Shown piece after piece: positions 17,472 through 27,087 of a stretch of 64,000 nucleotides of DNA. The translations under genes and the position numbers were made by a program. The notes beneath the pieces are model-generated. The model was not told the DNA's origin and searched no databases. It saw only the letters and a list, made by a program, of their open reading frames with translations. This DNA is from Imperialibacter sp040222815 (lineage in GTDB: Bacteria; Bacteroidota; Bacteroidia; Cytophagales; Cyclobacteriaceae). Each line of letters starts with the position of its first letter. The first letter of the stretch is position 1. The stretch lies in assembly GCF_040222815.1 (NCBI RefSeq), contig NZ_JAVKCH010000015.1, positions 1-64,000 of the forward strand. The letters are read 5' to 3'.

Positions 17472-17825
17472 CTACTTCTTTCCTATCCACCCAAGGTGGG
17501 TATGTTTGAAATCGTCAGCATACTTTAGCCCATAGCCAAAAACCCTGTCCATGGCACTGTGGCCAAACAAAAGAAGCCCTGCGAACATCCATTCAGGTGA
17601 CGACATCGCAAAGCCTGCTGCGAAGCAAGCCACAGCTACCCCTTTATGATGTGCTAAGTTGTAAAAGACAGCACCAATTTTAGTGTTGAACAAATAGCCT
17701 ATCATACTTACATCTGGTGCAAGCAGCCAGGCAAAGAACACCCACCAGGCGTACTCCAGATAAATAGTGCCTAAAAAGGCTGCAATAAATATCGCTGCTT
17801 CCTCAAGGTTGAGTAGTGATTTCAT
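17472..17825 (-). CDS. DUF4260 family small membrane protein
   Basis: A 117-residue protein with three to four hydrophobic stretches. The pattern LLAPDVSMIGYLFNTKIGA, YNLAHHKGVAV and the C-terminal GHSAMDRVFGYGLKYADDF followed by HLGWIGK is that of the DUF4260 family. The function of this family is unknown. Conserved histidines and aspartates within the membrane segments are notable. It appears monocistronic. Confidence 0.8.
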   Translation of the reverse strand: MKSLLNLEEAAIFIAAFLGTIYLEYAWWVFFAWLLAPDVSMIGYLFNTKIGAVFYNLAHHKGVAVACFAAGFAMSSPEWMFAGLLLFGHSAMDRVFGYGLKYADDFKHTHLGWIGKK

Positions 17826-18045
17826 GCTTCACAGGTGTTTAAAAGTAAATGCCGATAACATTACACCACATACGCATTAGTAAAGAGCAGGGTTTTTGGT
17901 GCAAAAATTATATAGAACGCAAAAGTCTGTTCGCTACGACAAACATTTTATTAAGGGTTCAAATAATATGAAAAGATACAAAATAGAGGCAACCCTGCGT
18001 TCATAAACAGAGTCTTAAGCTTATATGTAAAACCAGCTTTTGAGC

Positions 18046-20997
18046 ATGAAGAACTTTAAACTGATCAACAACCTGACCGGTTGGGCGGTATTTTTTGTTG
18101 CGCTCACAGTTTATGCCCTCACATTAGAACCGACGGCCAGTTTCTGGGACTGTGGGGAATTTATAGCTGCCAGCTACAAGTTGCAGATTCCACACCCTCC
18201 CGGGCCACCCTTTTTTCTGCTGCTCGGTCGCTTTTTTACGTTTTTGGCATTAGGCGACACCGAGCAGATCGCATTTTGGGTGAACATGATGAGTGCAGTG
18301 AGCAGCGCTCTGGCAGTAATGTTTCTTTACTGGAGCATCGTTCTCCTTGCCTCCAAAATTCTCAAGGCTGAACACTTTGACCTTCAAAGCAAAGACGCAC
18401 TTGTGTTGATGGGCTCCGGGGTAACAGGGTCACTCGCTTTCGCCTTCTCCGACACCTTTTGGTTTTCGGCAGTGGAAGCGGAAGTGTACGCCATGTCTAT
18501 GTTCTTTACAGCAGTAGCGTTTTGGGCTATTCTCAGGTGGGACGCATTGGAAAATGCCTCGCTTTCCAACAAGTGGCTACTATTCATTGCCTACCTGATG
18601 GGCCTTTCCATTGGGGTGCACCCAATGAACCTGCTCACGATTCCATCTCTGGCACTCATCTATTACTTTAAGAATTACACTTTCTCCTGGAAAGGGCTTG
18701 CCGTTACAATTGTTTCGAGCGGGATAGGTATTCTATTCGTTATGTTTGGATTCCGGGTCGGCGTGATGAGCCTCCTCACCAAATTCGAAATATTCTTCGT
18801 CAACTCCCTCAAGCTTGACTTTGGCAGCGGTGCCGCCTTCGGCATGGTCATTATTACAGCAAGCATTCTGCTGGCGGTCTATTTTACGCAAAAAAAGGGG
18901 CTGGTGGGTCTCAACACACTTGCACTTTGCATTAGCTTTCTCATTATCGGCTATTCTTCCTTTGGGATACTTACTATTCGCTCGTCAAAAAATCCACTGA
19001 TCGACATGTGGAACCCGGAGAACCTACCCAATTTTGTGGGTTATCTGGACATGAAGCAGTACGGAACCAGGCCTCTATTGTACGGCAACTACTATGACGC
19101 AAAGCTGATTGATCAACAGCCTGGTGATCCGGTTTATCAAAAAGGTGCTACTTCATACGAGATAGAAGACTATGACTATAACCTGACATACGACCCAACC
19201 AGAACGACAGTTCTCCCAAGGCTTTGGAGCCAAAGAGATCGTCACCCCGAGGCCTACAGCCAGATTTTAGGTCTACAGCCTGGGCAAAAGCCAAATTTCG
19301 CAGACAACCTCAAGTACCTGTTTACTTACCAGCTGGGGCACATGTACATGAGGTACTTTATGTGGAATTTTGCCGGCAGGGAAAGTGATCAGCAAGATGC
19401 TGGTTTCGTCGCCCTCACATCTTCAGTGGCTCCTTCAATGGAAGGGAATCATGCCAGAAACAGCTTTTTAATGCTGCCACTTGTACTTGGTTTGGTGGGC
19501 TTGTTTTTCAATTATAAGAAGAACGTACAATCATTTTCTGTTATCGGAGTATTGTTCTTCATCACAGGAGTGGGCCTGGTATTATACCTCAATTCCCCAC
19601 CCTCAGAACCAAGAGAAAGAGACTACATCTACGTGGCATCGTTCTTTGCTTTCTGCATTTGGATTGGCCTTGGAGCCTTCGCATTCCTTCGCCAGTCGCA
19701 GCAATTTTTCGCAGAACGAAAGTTGGCCCTGGCCATGGCCTGGTTTGCTACACTCATGGTGCCTGGCATTATGATTATGCAGGGCTGGGATGATCATGAC
19801 CGCTCCGGCAGGTACTACTCGGTTGATATGGCAAAAAATTACCTGGTTGGGTGTGAGCCAAATGGCATTTTATTTACCGGTGGCGACAACGACACTTACC
19901 CGCTGTGGTATGCGCAGGATGTGGAAGGCGTGAGAACTGATATGAGGGTAATAGTTGGCACGCTCTTTAGTGCCGACTGGAACATTGACATGATGAAAAG
20001 GAAAGCCTACGAATCGGAGCCCCTGCCCTTTTCTATTGAAAAAACCCTCTACAAGCAGGGAGGTCTGATCGACTACGTGCCCGTAGTAGAGAACCCTAAC
20101 CTGAAGGGCGAAGCTATTAATCTGATACAATACCTCAATCTTCTGAAGAAAAAGCACCCGGCAATTATGGTGGAAACAAGAAGCGGGTCAAACCTGGCTT
20201 CCTTACCTTCAAAGTTGATTCGGCTGCCTGTTAATAAAGACGATGTGCTGGCCAGGCACCTGGTGCCCGACACCATGACCCAATATATTCCTGACTACAT
20301 CACCTTTGAAGTCACTGGGGGCGGTCTTCAAAAAAGTGAAATCATGCTGCTCGACCTGATCGCCTCCAACAACTGGGAGCGGCCCATCTATTTCACTCAT
20401 ACCGCCCTGAGTTTGCTGCCATTTGATCTCAATAAGTACGTTGTACAGGAAGGAATGACTTACAAATTGCTTCCAATTGAAAATCCTGAGAGTGACAGCC
20501 ATTTGGTCAATAGCCAGGTAATGTTTGCCAACATGACGGAGACTTACTCCTGGCGAAACCTCAACAATCCTGATGTCAACTATTCATCGTACTACCAAAA
20601 GCAACTGATGAACCCCCGCATGGGCTTCAACTCGCTGGCTGAAACCCTCATGCTGGAAGGAAAAAATGATCAGGCGGTCGAAGCACTTCACAAAAGCCTC
20701 AGCGCCATTCCTGACGACACCATTCCTTACGATATTTCGGCCGTAGAAACGACCGGGCTACTTATGGCACTCAACGACAGTGACACTGCCCTGACCATCG
20801 GAAAAACCCTGATTGAAAGAGCTGACAGGGAGCTCAGTTATTATTCTTCAGCCGTGAGGCAAGATGCTTTTGAGGTGAGGAAGAACCTGTTTGTGCTCGA
20901 CAGGCTCCAGCGGATACTTAAAGCCTACGGCTTTCATGAAGATGCATTAAAAACTGAAGGCATTTTCAGAAAGCATTACTCGCATTTCGAGGGATAA
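18046..20997 (+). CDS. Glycosyltransferase family 117 (DUF2723) membrane protein, first copy
   Basis: A 983-residue protein. The N-terminal half has about a dozen membrane helices and the DUF2723 signature TASFWDCGEFIAASYKL near residues 30-46, followed by HPPGPPFFLLLGR. A second conserved block, NSPPSEPRERDYIYV, is near residue 515, and the C-terminal part is soluble, with GNDNDTYPLWYAQDV-like and WERPIYF motifs. The family is classed as GT117, a GT-C type membrane glycosyltransferase; the substrate is not established. ATG at 18046 is preferred over TTG at 18040. A close paralogue follows at 21138. Confidence 0.85.
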   Translation: MKNFKLINNLTGWAVFFVALTVYALTLEPTASFWDCGEFIAASYKLQIPHPPGPPFFLLLGRFFTFLALGDTEQIAFWVNMMSAVSSALAVMFLYWSIVLLASKILKAEHFDLQSKDALVLMGSGVTGSLAFAFSDTFWFSAVEAEVYAMSMFFTAVAFWAILRWDALENASLSNKWLLFIAYLMGLSIGVHPMNLLTIPSLALIYYFKNYTFSWKGLAVTIVSSGIGILFVMFGFRVGVMSLLTKFEIFFVNSLKLDFGSGAAFGMVIITASILLAVYFTQKKGLVGLNTLALCISFLIIGYSSFGILTIRSSKNPLIDMWNPENLPNFVGYLDMKQYGTRPLLYGNYYDAKLIDQQPGDPVYQKGATSYEIEDYDYNLTYDPTRTTVLPRLWSQRDRHPEAYSQILGLQPGQKPNFADNLKYLFTYQLGHMYMRYFMWNFAGRESDQQDAGFVALTSSVAPSMEGNHARNSFLMLPLVLGLVGLFFNYKKNVQSFSVIGVLFFITGVGLVLYLNSPPSEPRERDYIYVASFFAFCIWIGLGAFAFLRQSQQFFAERKLALAMAWFATLMVPGIMIMQGWDDHDRSGRYYSVDMAKNYLVGCEPNGILFTGGDNDTYPLWYAQDVEGVRTDMRVIVGTLFSADWNIDMMKRKAYESEPLPFSIEKTLYKQGGLIDYVPVVENPNLKGEAINLIQYLNLLKKKHPAIMVETRSGSNLASLPSKLIRLPVNKDDVLARHLVPDTMTQYIPDYITFEVTGGGLQKSEIMLLDLIASNNWERPIYFTHTALSLLPFDLNKYVVQEGMTYKLLPIENPESDSHLVNSQVMFANMTETYSWRNLNNPDVNYSSYYQKQLMNPRMGFNSLAETLMLEGKNDQAVEALHKSLSAIPDDTIPYDISAVETTGLLMALNDSDTALTIGKTLIERADRELSYYSSAVRQDAFEVRKNLFVLDRLQRILKAYGFHEDALKTEGIFRKHYSHFEG

Positions 20998-21019
20998 CAA
21001 TCTCCCAATTTGATTTAGA

Positions 21020-21057
21020 GGCTCGCTACCCTTTTGTTTAGGTGGCAAGCCTTTTCT
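21020..21057 (+). terminator. Rho-independent terminator after first GT117 gene
   Basis: Arms at 21020-21030 (GGCTCGCTACC) and 21041-21051 (GGTGGCAAGCC) pair over 11 positions with one mismatch and one G-U pair around a 10-base loop, and a T-rich tract TTTTCTTCT follows. It lies 22 bases after the stop of the first GT117 gene, so the two paralogues are probably not one simple operon. Confidence 0.55.
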
Positions 21058-21137
21058 TCTCCCTCTCAATATTATAGGTATCCATAAGGCAGATAGCTTA
21101 TTAATTACTATTTTCGCCCGAATAAAAAATTAATAGA

Positions 21138-24092
21138 ATGAATTATATAAAGGTGAATAACCTTACCGGTTGGTTCGTTTTTGCCATTGCCACCCTCGTT
21201 TATTGGCTAACTGTTGAGCCCACCGCCAGCTTCTGGGACTGTGGAGAATTTATAGCAGTTTCGTATAAACTCGAAGTGCCTCATCCCCCGGGAGCGCCTC
21301 TCTTCTTGTTGATCGGCAGGTTCTTTAGTCTGTTTGCTCTCGGCGATGTAGAAAGAGTGGCTTATTGGATCAATATCTCAAGTGTGCTGAGCAGCGGGTT
21401 TTCTATTTTGTTTCTTTTTTGGACTATCACAGCTCTCGCCAACAAGCTAATGGGATTGAAGCCTGGCCAGGGCACCGACGATCAAAACTGGTCGATTATT
21501 GCAGCTGGCCTTGTTGGCAGTCTTGCCTACACCTTTTCCGATTCCTTCTGGTTTTCGGCTGTTGAAGCTGAGGTTTATGCTATTTCATCCTTCTTTACCG
21601 CCTTCGTTGTGTGGGCCATACTGAAGTGGGAGCAAATTGACGACGACAGGCACAGAAATCGCTGGTTCCTGTTGCTTGCCTACACTGTGGGTCTTTCTAT
21701 AGGCATTCACCTTCTCAACCTTGTGGCCATTCCAGCCCTTGGACTTATCGTGTACTTCAAGTACTACAAGGAGGTCACTACGAAAGGCGTGTTAACAACC
21801 CTGGCCGTTAGTGGTGCGATCATTCTTATCATCATGGCGGGCGTTATCCCAGGCTTGCCAAGTCTCGCCTTCTCTTTCGAGCTTTTCTTTGTGAACTCAC
21901 TTGGCCTGCCATTTAAGTCCGGTATCATCGTTTTCGTCCTTCTTTTCCTCGGCGCCCTTATTTACGGCATCATTTATTCCGAGAAAAAAGAGAAGGTCAT
22001 TCTGAACACCTCATTGCTGGCTTTTGCCTTCATTTTGATAGGCTATTCTTCCTACACAATCGTGCTCATCAGGTCAAATTACAATCCACCTATCGATGAG
22101 AACAACCCTGAAAACGTAAACACTTTCGTTTCCTACCTCAAAAGAGAACAATACGGTGATCGCCCTCTTTTCTTTGGACAGTACTTTACCACCGAGCTTC
22201 AGGAGCAGAAAAAAGGAGCCCCTGTGTATGCCAAGGGAGAAACGGAATACGATATTATTGACTACAAAGTAGACGCTATTTATGACAAGAGCGGCATGAC
22301 CATCCTGCCAAGGATGTACAGCTCCAGTGCAGAACATGCCAAGCGCTACAGAGAAATTACCGGTCTCAGGGCAGGTCAGAAACCCACCTTTGGCGACAAC
22401 CTGTACTTCATGTTCAAATACCAGCTTGGCCACATGTACATGAGGTATTTCATGTGGAATTTTGCAGGCCGTGAAAGCGATGTGCAGGATGCCAGTTGGA
22501 CGTCGCCCGCCGATGCTTTTAAGAAGGTACCCTGGGAGCTCGAAAACAATAAAGGTCGGAACAACTACCTTTTCATTCCGCTTATTCTTGGATTGATAGG
22601 ATTCTTCTATCAATACAGAAAAGACCAAAAGAACTTTAGCGTGATGCTGCTGCTGTTCTTCTTAACAGGAGCGGCCCTGGTGCTTTACCTCAACTCCCCC
22701 CCCTCTGAGCCAAGAGAACGGGACTATATCTACGTCGGGTCTTTCTATGTATTCTCCATCTGGATAGGCTTTGCAGTATTGGCCATGTACGATTTATTCC
22801 AAAGGTTTATTGCCAATAAGAAAGCGGCCATCGCCACTTCTCTCATCATCTGTTTAAGCTGCCCGGCCATTATGGCGAGCGAAAACTGGGATGATCATGA
22901 CAGGTCGGATCGCTATTTCTCCGTTGACACCGCCAGGAACTTCCTGGCCAGTTGCGCCCCCAATGCCATCCTTTTCACAGGCGGCGATAACGACACTTTC
23001 CCGCTTTGGTATGTGCAGGAGGTGGAAGGCTTCCGTACCGACGTGCGGGTGGTTGTACTCAGCTATTTCAACACCGACTGGTACATCGATCAAATGATGA
23101 GGCAGGCTTATGAATCTGAGCCCTTCCCATTCTCGCTGACCAGCAAAGACTACCGCCAGGGCGGCTTGAACGACTTTGTGGTGGTGATGGAAAGAGAGAA
23201 TATCAAAGGCGCTATTAGCCTGGAGCAGTACATGAAGCTGGTGCGTGAAGGCAATCCTGCGCTCAGGGTAGCTACTTCCATCAGTGCCTACAATTCTATT
23301 CCTTCTAAGAGTGTGTACCTGAATGTTGACTCTGCCAGCGTAATGTCAAAGGGAATTATTCCTTCTACACTACAAGACTACATGGTGCCTAGAATGGTGT
23401 TCAACATCAAAGACAGGGTGCTGGAAAAGAAAGACCTGGCCATTCTGGACATCATACTGACCAACAAATGGGAGCGCCCTATTTATTTCAATAACACCTC
23501 GTTGGCCAGTGTTAATATAGACATCAGGCGGTATGCGGTGCAGGAAGGCAATGCTTACCGATTGCTCCCTGTCGAAAACCCAGATAACCAGGAAACCTTT
23601 GTAGATGTGGACATTATGTACGACAACATGATGAACAATTTCTACTGGAGAGGTCTTCAGGATCCGAGCATTTACTACACCGAAGACTACAGGAATTTTG
23701 TTCTTAACCATAGAGCGAGTTTCAACACGTTGGCTGAATCTCTCCTGATGGTAGACGACACTGAAAGATCCAGAAACGCACTTCTAAAATCTCTTGAAGT
23801 AATGCCAGACTCGGTGGTTCCCTATGATCACTTCACTGTGAGAATGGTCAGCCTGTTGATGGAAGTAGGCGAAGAAGAAAAAGCCAAAGAGATAGCAGCT
23901 ACAATGAGTGTAAGAGCCGATGAAATGCTCACCTACATGTTCGACAATTTGATTGCTGACTCCTTTACTGTGCAAAAGAACCTAATCGTACTCAACGAGT
24001 TAGCGAGAGTATTCCGGGCCTATGAAGATCCTGAGCTGGGAAAAACATACGAAGAGCTCTTCCGAAAACACTACGGAATGATGAACAACTAA
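21138..24092 (+). CDS. Glycosyltransferase family 117 (DUF2723) membrane protein, second copy
   Basis: A 984-residue paralogue of the preceding protein with the same layout: TASFWDCGEFIAVSYKLEVP near the N-terminus, a dozen helices, NSPPSEPRERDYIYVGSF near residue 515, and a soluble C-terminal part with GGDNDTFPLWYVQEVEG and KWERPIYFNNTS. Similarity to the first copy runs through the full length, including the C-terminal helical region, so this is an old tandem duplication with both copies intact. Both proteins keep the WDCGEF acidic residues expected to be catalytic in GT-C enzymes. Confidence 0.85.
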   Translation: MNYIKVNNLTGWFVFAIATLVYWLTVEPTASFWDCGEFIAVSYKLEVPHPPGAPLFLLIGRFFSLFALGDVERVAYWINISSVLSSGFSILFLFWTITALANKLMGLKPGQGTDDQNWSIIAAGLVGSLAYTFSDSFWFSAVEAEVYAISSFFTAFVVWAILKWEQIDDDRHRNRWFLLLAYTVGLSIGIHLLNLVAIPALGLIVYFKYYKEVTTKGVLTTLAVSGAIILIIMAGVIPGLPSLAFSFELFFVNSLGLPFKSGIIVFVLLFLGALIYGIIYSEKKEKVILNTSLLAFAFILIGYSSYTIVLIRSNYNPPIDENNPENVNTFVSYLKREQYGDRPLFFGQYFTTELQEQKKGAPVYAKGETEYDIIDYKVDAIYDKSGMTILPRMYSSSAEHAKRYREITGLRAGQKPTFGDNLYFMFKYQLGHMYMRYFMWNFAGRESDVQDASWTSPADAFKKVPWELENNKGRNNYLFIPLILGLIGFFYQYRKDQKNFSVMLLLFFLTGAALVLYLNSPPSEPRERDYIYVGSFYVFSIWIGFAVLAMYDLFQRFIANKKAAIATSLIICLSCPAIMASENWDDHDRSDRYFSVDTARNFLASCAPNAILFTGGDNDTFPLWYVQEVEGFRTDVRVVVLSYFNTDWYIDQMMRQAYESEPFPFSLTSKDYRQGGLNDFVVVMERENIKGAISLEQYMKLVREGNPALRVATSISAYNSIPSKSVYLNVDSASVMSKGIIPSTLQDYMVPRMVFNIKDRVLEKKDLAILDIILTNKWERPIYFNNTSLASVNIDIRRYAVQEGNAYRLLPVENPDNQETFVDVDIMYDNMMNNFYWRGLQDPSIYYTEDYRNFVLNHRASFNTLAESLLMVDDTERSRNALLKSLEVMPDSVVPYDHFTVRMVSLLMEVGEEEKAKEIAATMSVRADEMLTYMFDNLIADSFTVQKNLIVLNELARVFRAYEDPELGKTYEELFRKHYGMMNN

Positions 24093-24094
24093 TG

Positions 24095-24123
24095 AAAAGC
24101 CCCGGAATAAGGGGCTTTTTTTA
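24095..24123. terminator. Bidirectional terminator between convergent genes
   Basis: AAAAGCCCC (24095-24103) and GGGGCTTTT (24111-24119) form a perfect stem around a seven-base loop, with further Ts to 24122. The symmetry gives a U-run in both directions, so it can end both the GT117 gene and the convergent methyltransferase gene, whose stop codon is at 24121-24123. Confidence 0.85.
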
Positions 24124-24894
24124 TTTCCTCAAAATCAGGAATAAATCAAGAGAAGTATCGGCGTTGTCCGACACCAGGTAATCATCGTGGGAAATGGATG
24201 ACACCAGGCTGTCGGATGCCTTTTGCAGGTTATTCCGGTTAAACCTGTTCAGCAAATCATAGGGAATCCGAAGCATCCAGGCAGGCAATCGATACTGTAA
24301 ATTGAGCACATCAAACCTTGTGATCCTTTTCACGGAAGCTCTGTTTTTGTCGTGGTAATCCATCACCTTTTCGCCTCCGGCAATTCCCTTCATTTCTACA
24401 TTGGGAAAATACTTTTTTGCCAAATCGGTTAATTCCTGTGCTGTATACTCCCGGATATGCCATGGGTTTCTGGTCAGTGTCAGCTTGATGTTGGGCGTAG
24501 TGAGCAACGCCACCCCCCCGGGCTTTAGCACCCTGGCCATTTCTTTCAGAAACAGCTCGTCATCCGTTATATGCTCTATTACCTGAAAGGTAACAATGCT
24601 GTCGAATGCATTGTCTTCAAGGCCGCTAAATGGAGGAAATACAGCTTGTCTGAAATCACCCTTAGGGTTTTCTCTTTGGAGTTTTTCAACAATCTCCCCG
24701 ATTTTGTCGAGGGCAGTATATTTCTCCACTAGGGGCATGAGCTCTTTCACTCCACGTCCCTCGCCGCATCCCAATTCCAGCATGTTCCCCTTCACATAGT
24801 CTTTGGCAACTATGTAGGGTTTCAAAAGTCGCTGGTGTATCGGATTGTCTGAAAGTATCTCTGCCGAGGTAATTTCCGTAGTATAAACTGCCAT
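24121..24894 (-). CDS. Class I SAM-dependent methyltransferase
   Basis: A 257-residue Methyltransf_11-type enzyme. Motif I is NMLELGCGEGRGVKELMPLV near residues 37-56, the acidic strand is YTALDKIGEIVEKL, and motif II/III are FDSIVTFQVIEHITDDELFL and VLKPGGVALLTTPNI. The C-terminal 100 residues form a basic, non-catalytic region (MLRIPYDLLNRFNRNNLQ). The substrate is unknown; such proteins often act on lipids, quinones or sugars. It is a single gene, divergent from the GWxTD gene with an 86- to 113-base spacer. Confidence 0.85.
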   Translation of the reverse strand: MAVYTTEITSAEILSDNPIHQRLLKPYIVAKDYVKGNMLELGCGEGRGVKELMPLVEKYTALDKIGEIVEKLQRENPKGDFRQAVFPPFSGLEDNAFDSIVTFQVIEHITDDELFLKEMARVLKPGGVALLTTPNIKLTLTRNPWHIREYTAQELTDLAKKYFPNVEMKGIAGGEKVMDYHDKNRASVKRITRFDVLNLQYRLPAWMLRIPYDLLNRFNRNNLQKASDSLVSSISHDDYLVSDNADTSLDLFLILRK

Positions 24895-25007
24895 GAAGAT
24901 TCAGTTCGGATTGCTTTTCGGCTTCAAAGTAAGATAAAATTATACTTTCGGTTCAAGTTTTTTAGTTACTTGGTTGTTATATGCTAAACATTCCCACGCA
25001 TTTCAGT

Positions 25008-26222
25008 ATGAACAAGGTTCAAAGCACCCTATTTTGTTTATTTGTCATTTCCTTATCGTTAGCAGGGCCTGACGTACACAGTCAGTCAATCAATAGTTTT
25101 AATCTTTCCTATACCTACAACCCTTCCGGGCCTATTCAATTCAAATATCGTTTGGTTAAATCCGACCCGGGCTACAAAGTTTACTTTCAACTGAATCTTC
25201 CGGCCTACGACACCATTGGCAATTACGAGTTAAACACTTTTTACCGAAGCTCGTATTCGGACTCCTCTGCCTTCAATGAGACAACCCACAATTGGGCTGA
25301 CCTTACCGACGTTTCAGCCTATCCGCAGCTTGCAGGAAAGCTGGCTTTCCTGCCCTCAGAAGGTCAAAATGTAATTGTCTTTCACGTCAAAAGGCCAAGT
25401 ACGCAAAAGTCGTTCTTTTTCGATGTAGCGCTGGAGGGCGACAACATGTTTACTCCCGATGGGATAACCCCTGTTGATAAAAATGGCATGCCGGTCTTAA
25501 AGTCTTTTTTCAGCCCAAGAGATTCGATCTCTTTTACAGCCGAAGACACGACTCAGCTTTACGGATTTTACTACAATATGGATTTTGAAGAAGCCAAGCC
25601 ACCCATGGTTATCGACACTATTTCGGGAGGCAAAACGATGGCAATTGATAGCTCATTTATGATAAGAGCCGGTTACTTCTCTGCGACCAAGCCAGGTCTC
25701 TATCTGTTTCAAACCGATTCCAGTTCCGGCTCAGCGCTGGCCATGCGCCTGGCACCTTTTTATTATCCCAAGTTCGTTTCAGTTGACGAAATCATTGGCA
25801 CCCTTCGCTACATCAGTTCCAAAGAAGAGTATAACAAGCTGGTTTCGTCTAAAACCCGAAAGAAGGCACTTGATAATTTTCTACTGGACATTTCAGGCAG
25901 TCAGGATCGTGCAAAACGAATCATGCAGAACTATTTCACCCGAGTGGCTGAAGCGAACTTGTTGTTTACTGGGTTCAAAGAAGGCTGGAAAACTGATGCG
26001 GGCATGATCTACATTATCTTTGGCCATCCCGATGTGGTTGAAAAGAATGACGTGGGAGAAGTTTGGACCTACCTCAAAATGGAGGACAAATCTGACCTTA
26101 AGTTTGAGTTTATGAGGGTCAAAAATATTTTCACCCCTGGCTACCTTACGCTAATTCGTAAGGACGATTATGACAGATATTGGTTTCGCTTCGTAGATTT
26201 GTGGCGCAAAGGAAGAATTTAA
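25008..26222 (+). CDS. GWxTD domain-containing exported protein
   Basis: A 404-residue protein starting at the second in-frame ATG (25008), which directly precedes a signal peptide (KVQSTLFCLFVISLSLAG). The first half is beta-rich, and the C-terminal domain has the signature GWKTDAGMIYIIFGHPD near residues 326-342 that defines GWxTD proteins. These are exported Bacteroidota proteins of unknown function. The gene is followed after 43 bases by rlmB on the same strand, so the two may be co-transcribed. Confidence 0.8.
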   Translation: MNKVQSTLFCLFVISLSLAGPDVHSQSINSFNLSYTYNPSGPIQFKYRLVKSDPGYKVYFQLNLPAYDTIGNYELNTFYRSSYSDSSAFNETTHNWADLTDVSAYPQLAGKLAFLPSEGQNVIVFHVKRPSTQKSFFFDVALEGDNMFTPDGITPVDKNGMPVLKSFFSPRDSISFTAEDTTQLYGFYYNMDFEEAKPPMVIDTISGGKTMAIDSSFMIRAGYFSATKPGLYLFQTDSSSGSALAMRLAPFYYPKFVSVDEIIGTLRYISSKEEYNKLVSSKTRKKALDNFLLDISGSQDRAKRIMQNYFTRVAEANLLFTGFKEGWKTDAGMIYIIFGHPDVVEKNDVGEVWTYLKMEDKSDLKFEFMRVKNIFTPGYLTLIRKDDYDRYWFRFVDLWRKGRI

Positions 26223-26265
26223 ACTGTTCTTCGGCCTGCGGGGTCGCAGAACTAACAAGCATCAG

Positions 26266-27042
26266 GTGATAAGAAAATACCCTCAACAGCGAAGGCCGAA
26301 CCCTTCCGACATGATCTATGGCACCAGGGCGGTGATAGAAGCCATCAAGGCCGACAAACAAATCGACAAAATTTTCATCCAGAAAAATGTTAAAAATGAG
26401 CTCACCAATGAGCTCATCAAGCTGCTGATCGAAAACGGGATTGTTTTTCAGAACGTACCCGGAGAGAAGCTTGACCGGCTAACCGGCAAAAACCACCAGG
26501 GGGTCATCGCCTTTGTCTCGCCCATCGAGTTTGCTGACCTGCACAGGGTTGTATCGTTCATCTTCGACCAGGGCAAGGATGGCTTGATCGTGCTGATTGA
26601 CCGGGTAACGGACGTGAGAAACTTTGGTGCTATTGTTCGTACAGCAGAGTCTGCTGGGGCCGACACGATTGTTATCCCATCCAAAGGCAGCGCTCAAATT
26701 GGCAGCGATGCTGTAAAGACTTCAGCTGGGGCTCTTAATCACCTTCCTATTTGTAAAGTGAATGACTTCGAAGCGTCGGTCAAATACCTCAAAGAGTCAG
26801 GCTTCCATGTGGTGGCTTGCACCGAGAAAACAGAGCAACTATATTCAGATGCCGACCTTACCGGGCCTGTAGCGCTCATTATGGGTTCTGAAGAGGATGG
26901 TATTTCTGACAGCGTGCTTGAAATGGCTGATACGAAAGTGAAAATACCTATGCAGGGCAAAATTGAATCGCTGAATGTTTCGGTGGCAGCAGGTATTTTT
27001 CTTTTCGAGGTGGTAAGACAAAGAATGGCAGCCTTGAGGTAG
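26266..27042 (+). CDS. rlmB: 23S rRNA (guanosine-2'-O-)-methyltransferase RlmB
   Basis: A 258-residue SpoU/TrmH family 2'-O-methyltransferase. The N-terminal substrate-binding part starts MIYGTRAVIEAIKADKQIDK. The trefoil-knot motifs are DRVTDVRNFGAIVRTAESAG, IMGSEEDGISDSVLEMAD and KIPMQGKIESLNVSVAAGIF. RlmB methylates G2251 of 23S rRNA in other bacteria. The start is GTG at 26266; no upstream ATG lies in frame before the previous stop, and an internal ATG at residue 16 sits right at the conserved core. TrmH-type tRNA methylation is an alternative specificity. Confidence 0.85.
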   Translation: MIRKYPQQRRPNPSDMIYGTRAVIEAIKADKQIDKIFIQKNVKNELTNELIKLLIENGIVFQNVPGEKLDRLTGKNHQGVIAFVSPIEFADLHRVVSFIFDQGKDGLIVLIDRVTDVRNFGAIVRTAESAGADTIVIPSKGSAQIGSDAVKTSAGALNHLPICKVNDFEASVKYLKESGFHVVACTEKTEQLYSDADLTGPVALIMGSEEDGISDSVLEMADTKVKIPMQGKIESLNVSVAAGIFLFEVVRQRMAALR

Positions 27043-27087
27043 ACTGCCATCCCAAAAAGTTGCAAGAAGTGTTTACACCCCGAGCTT

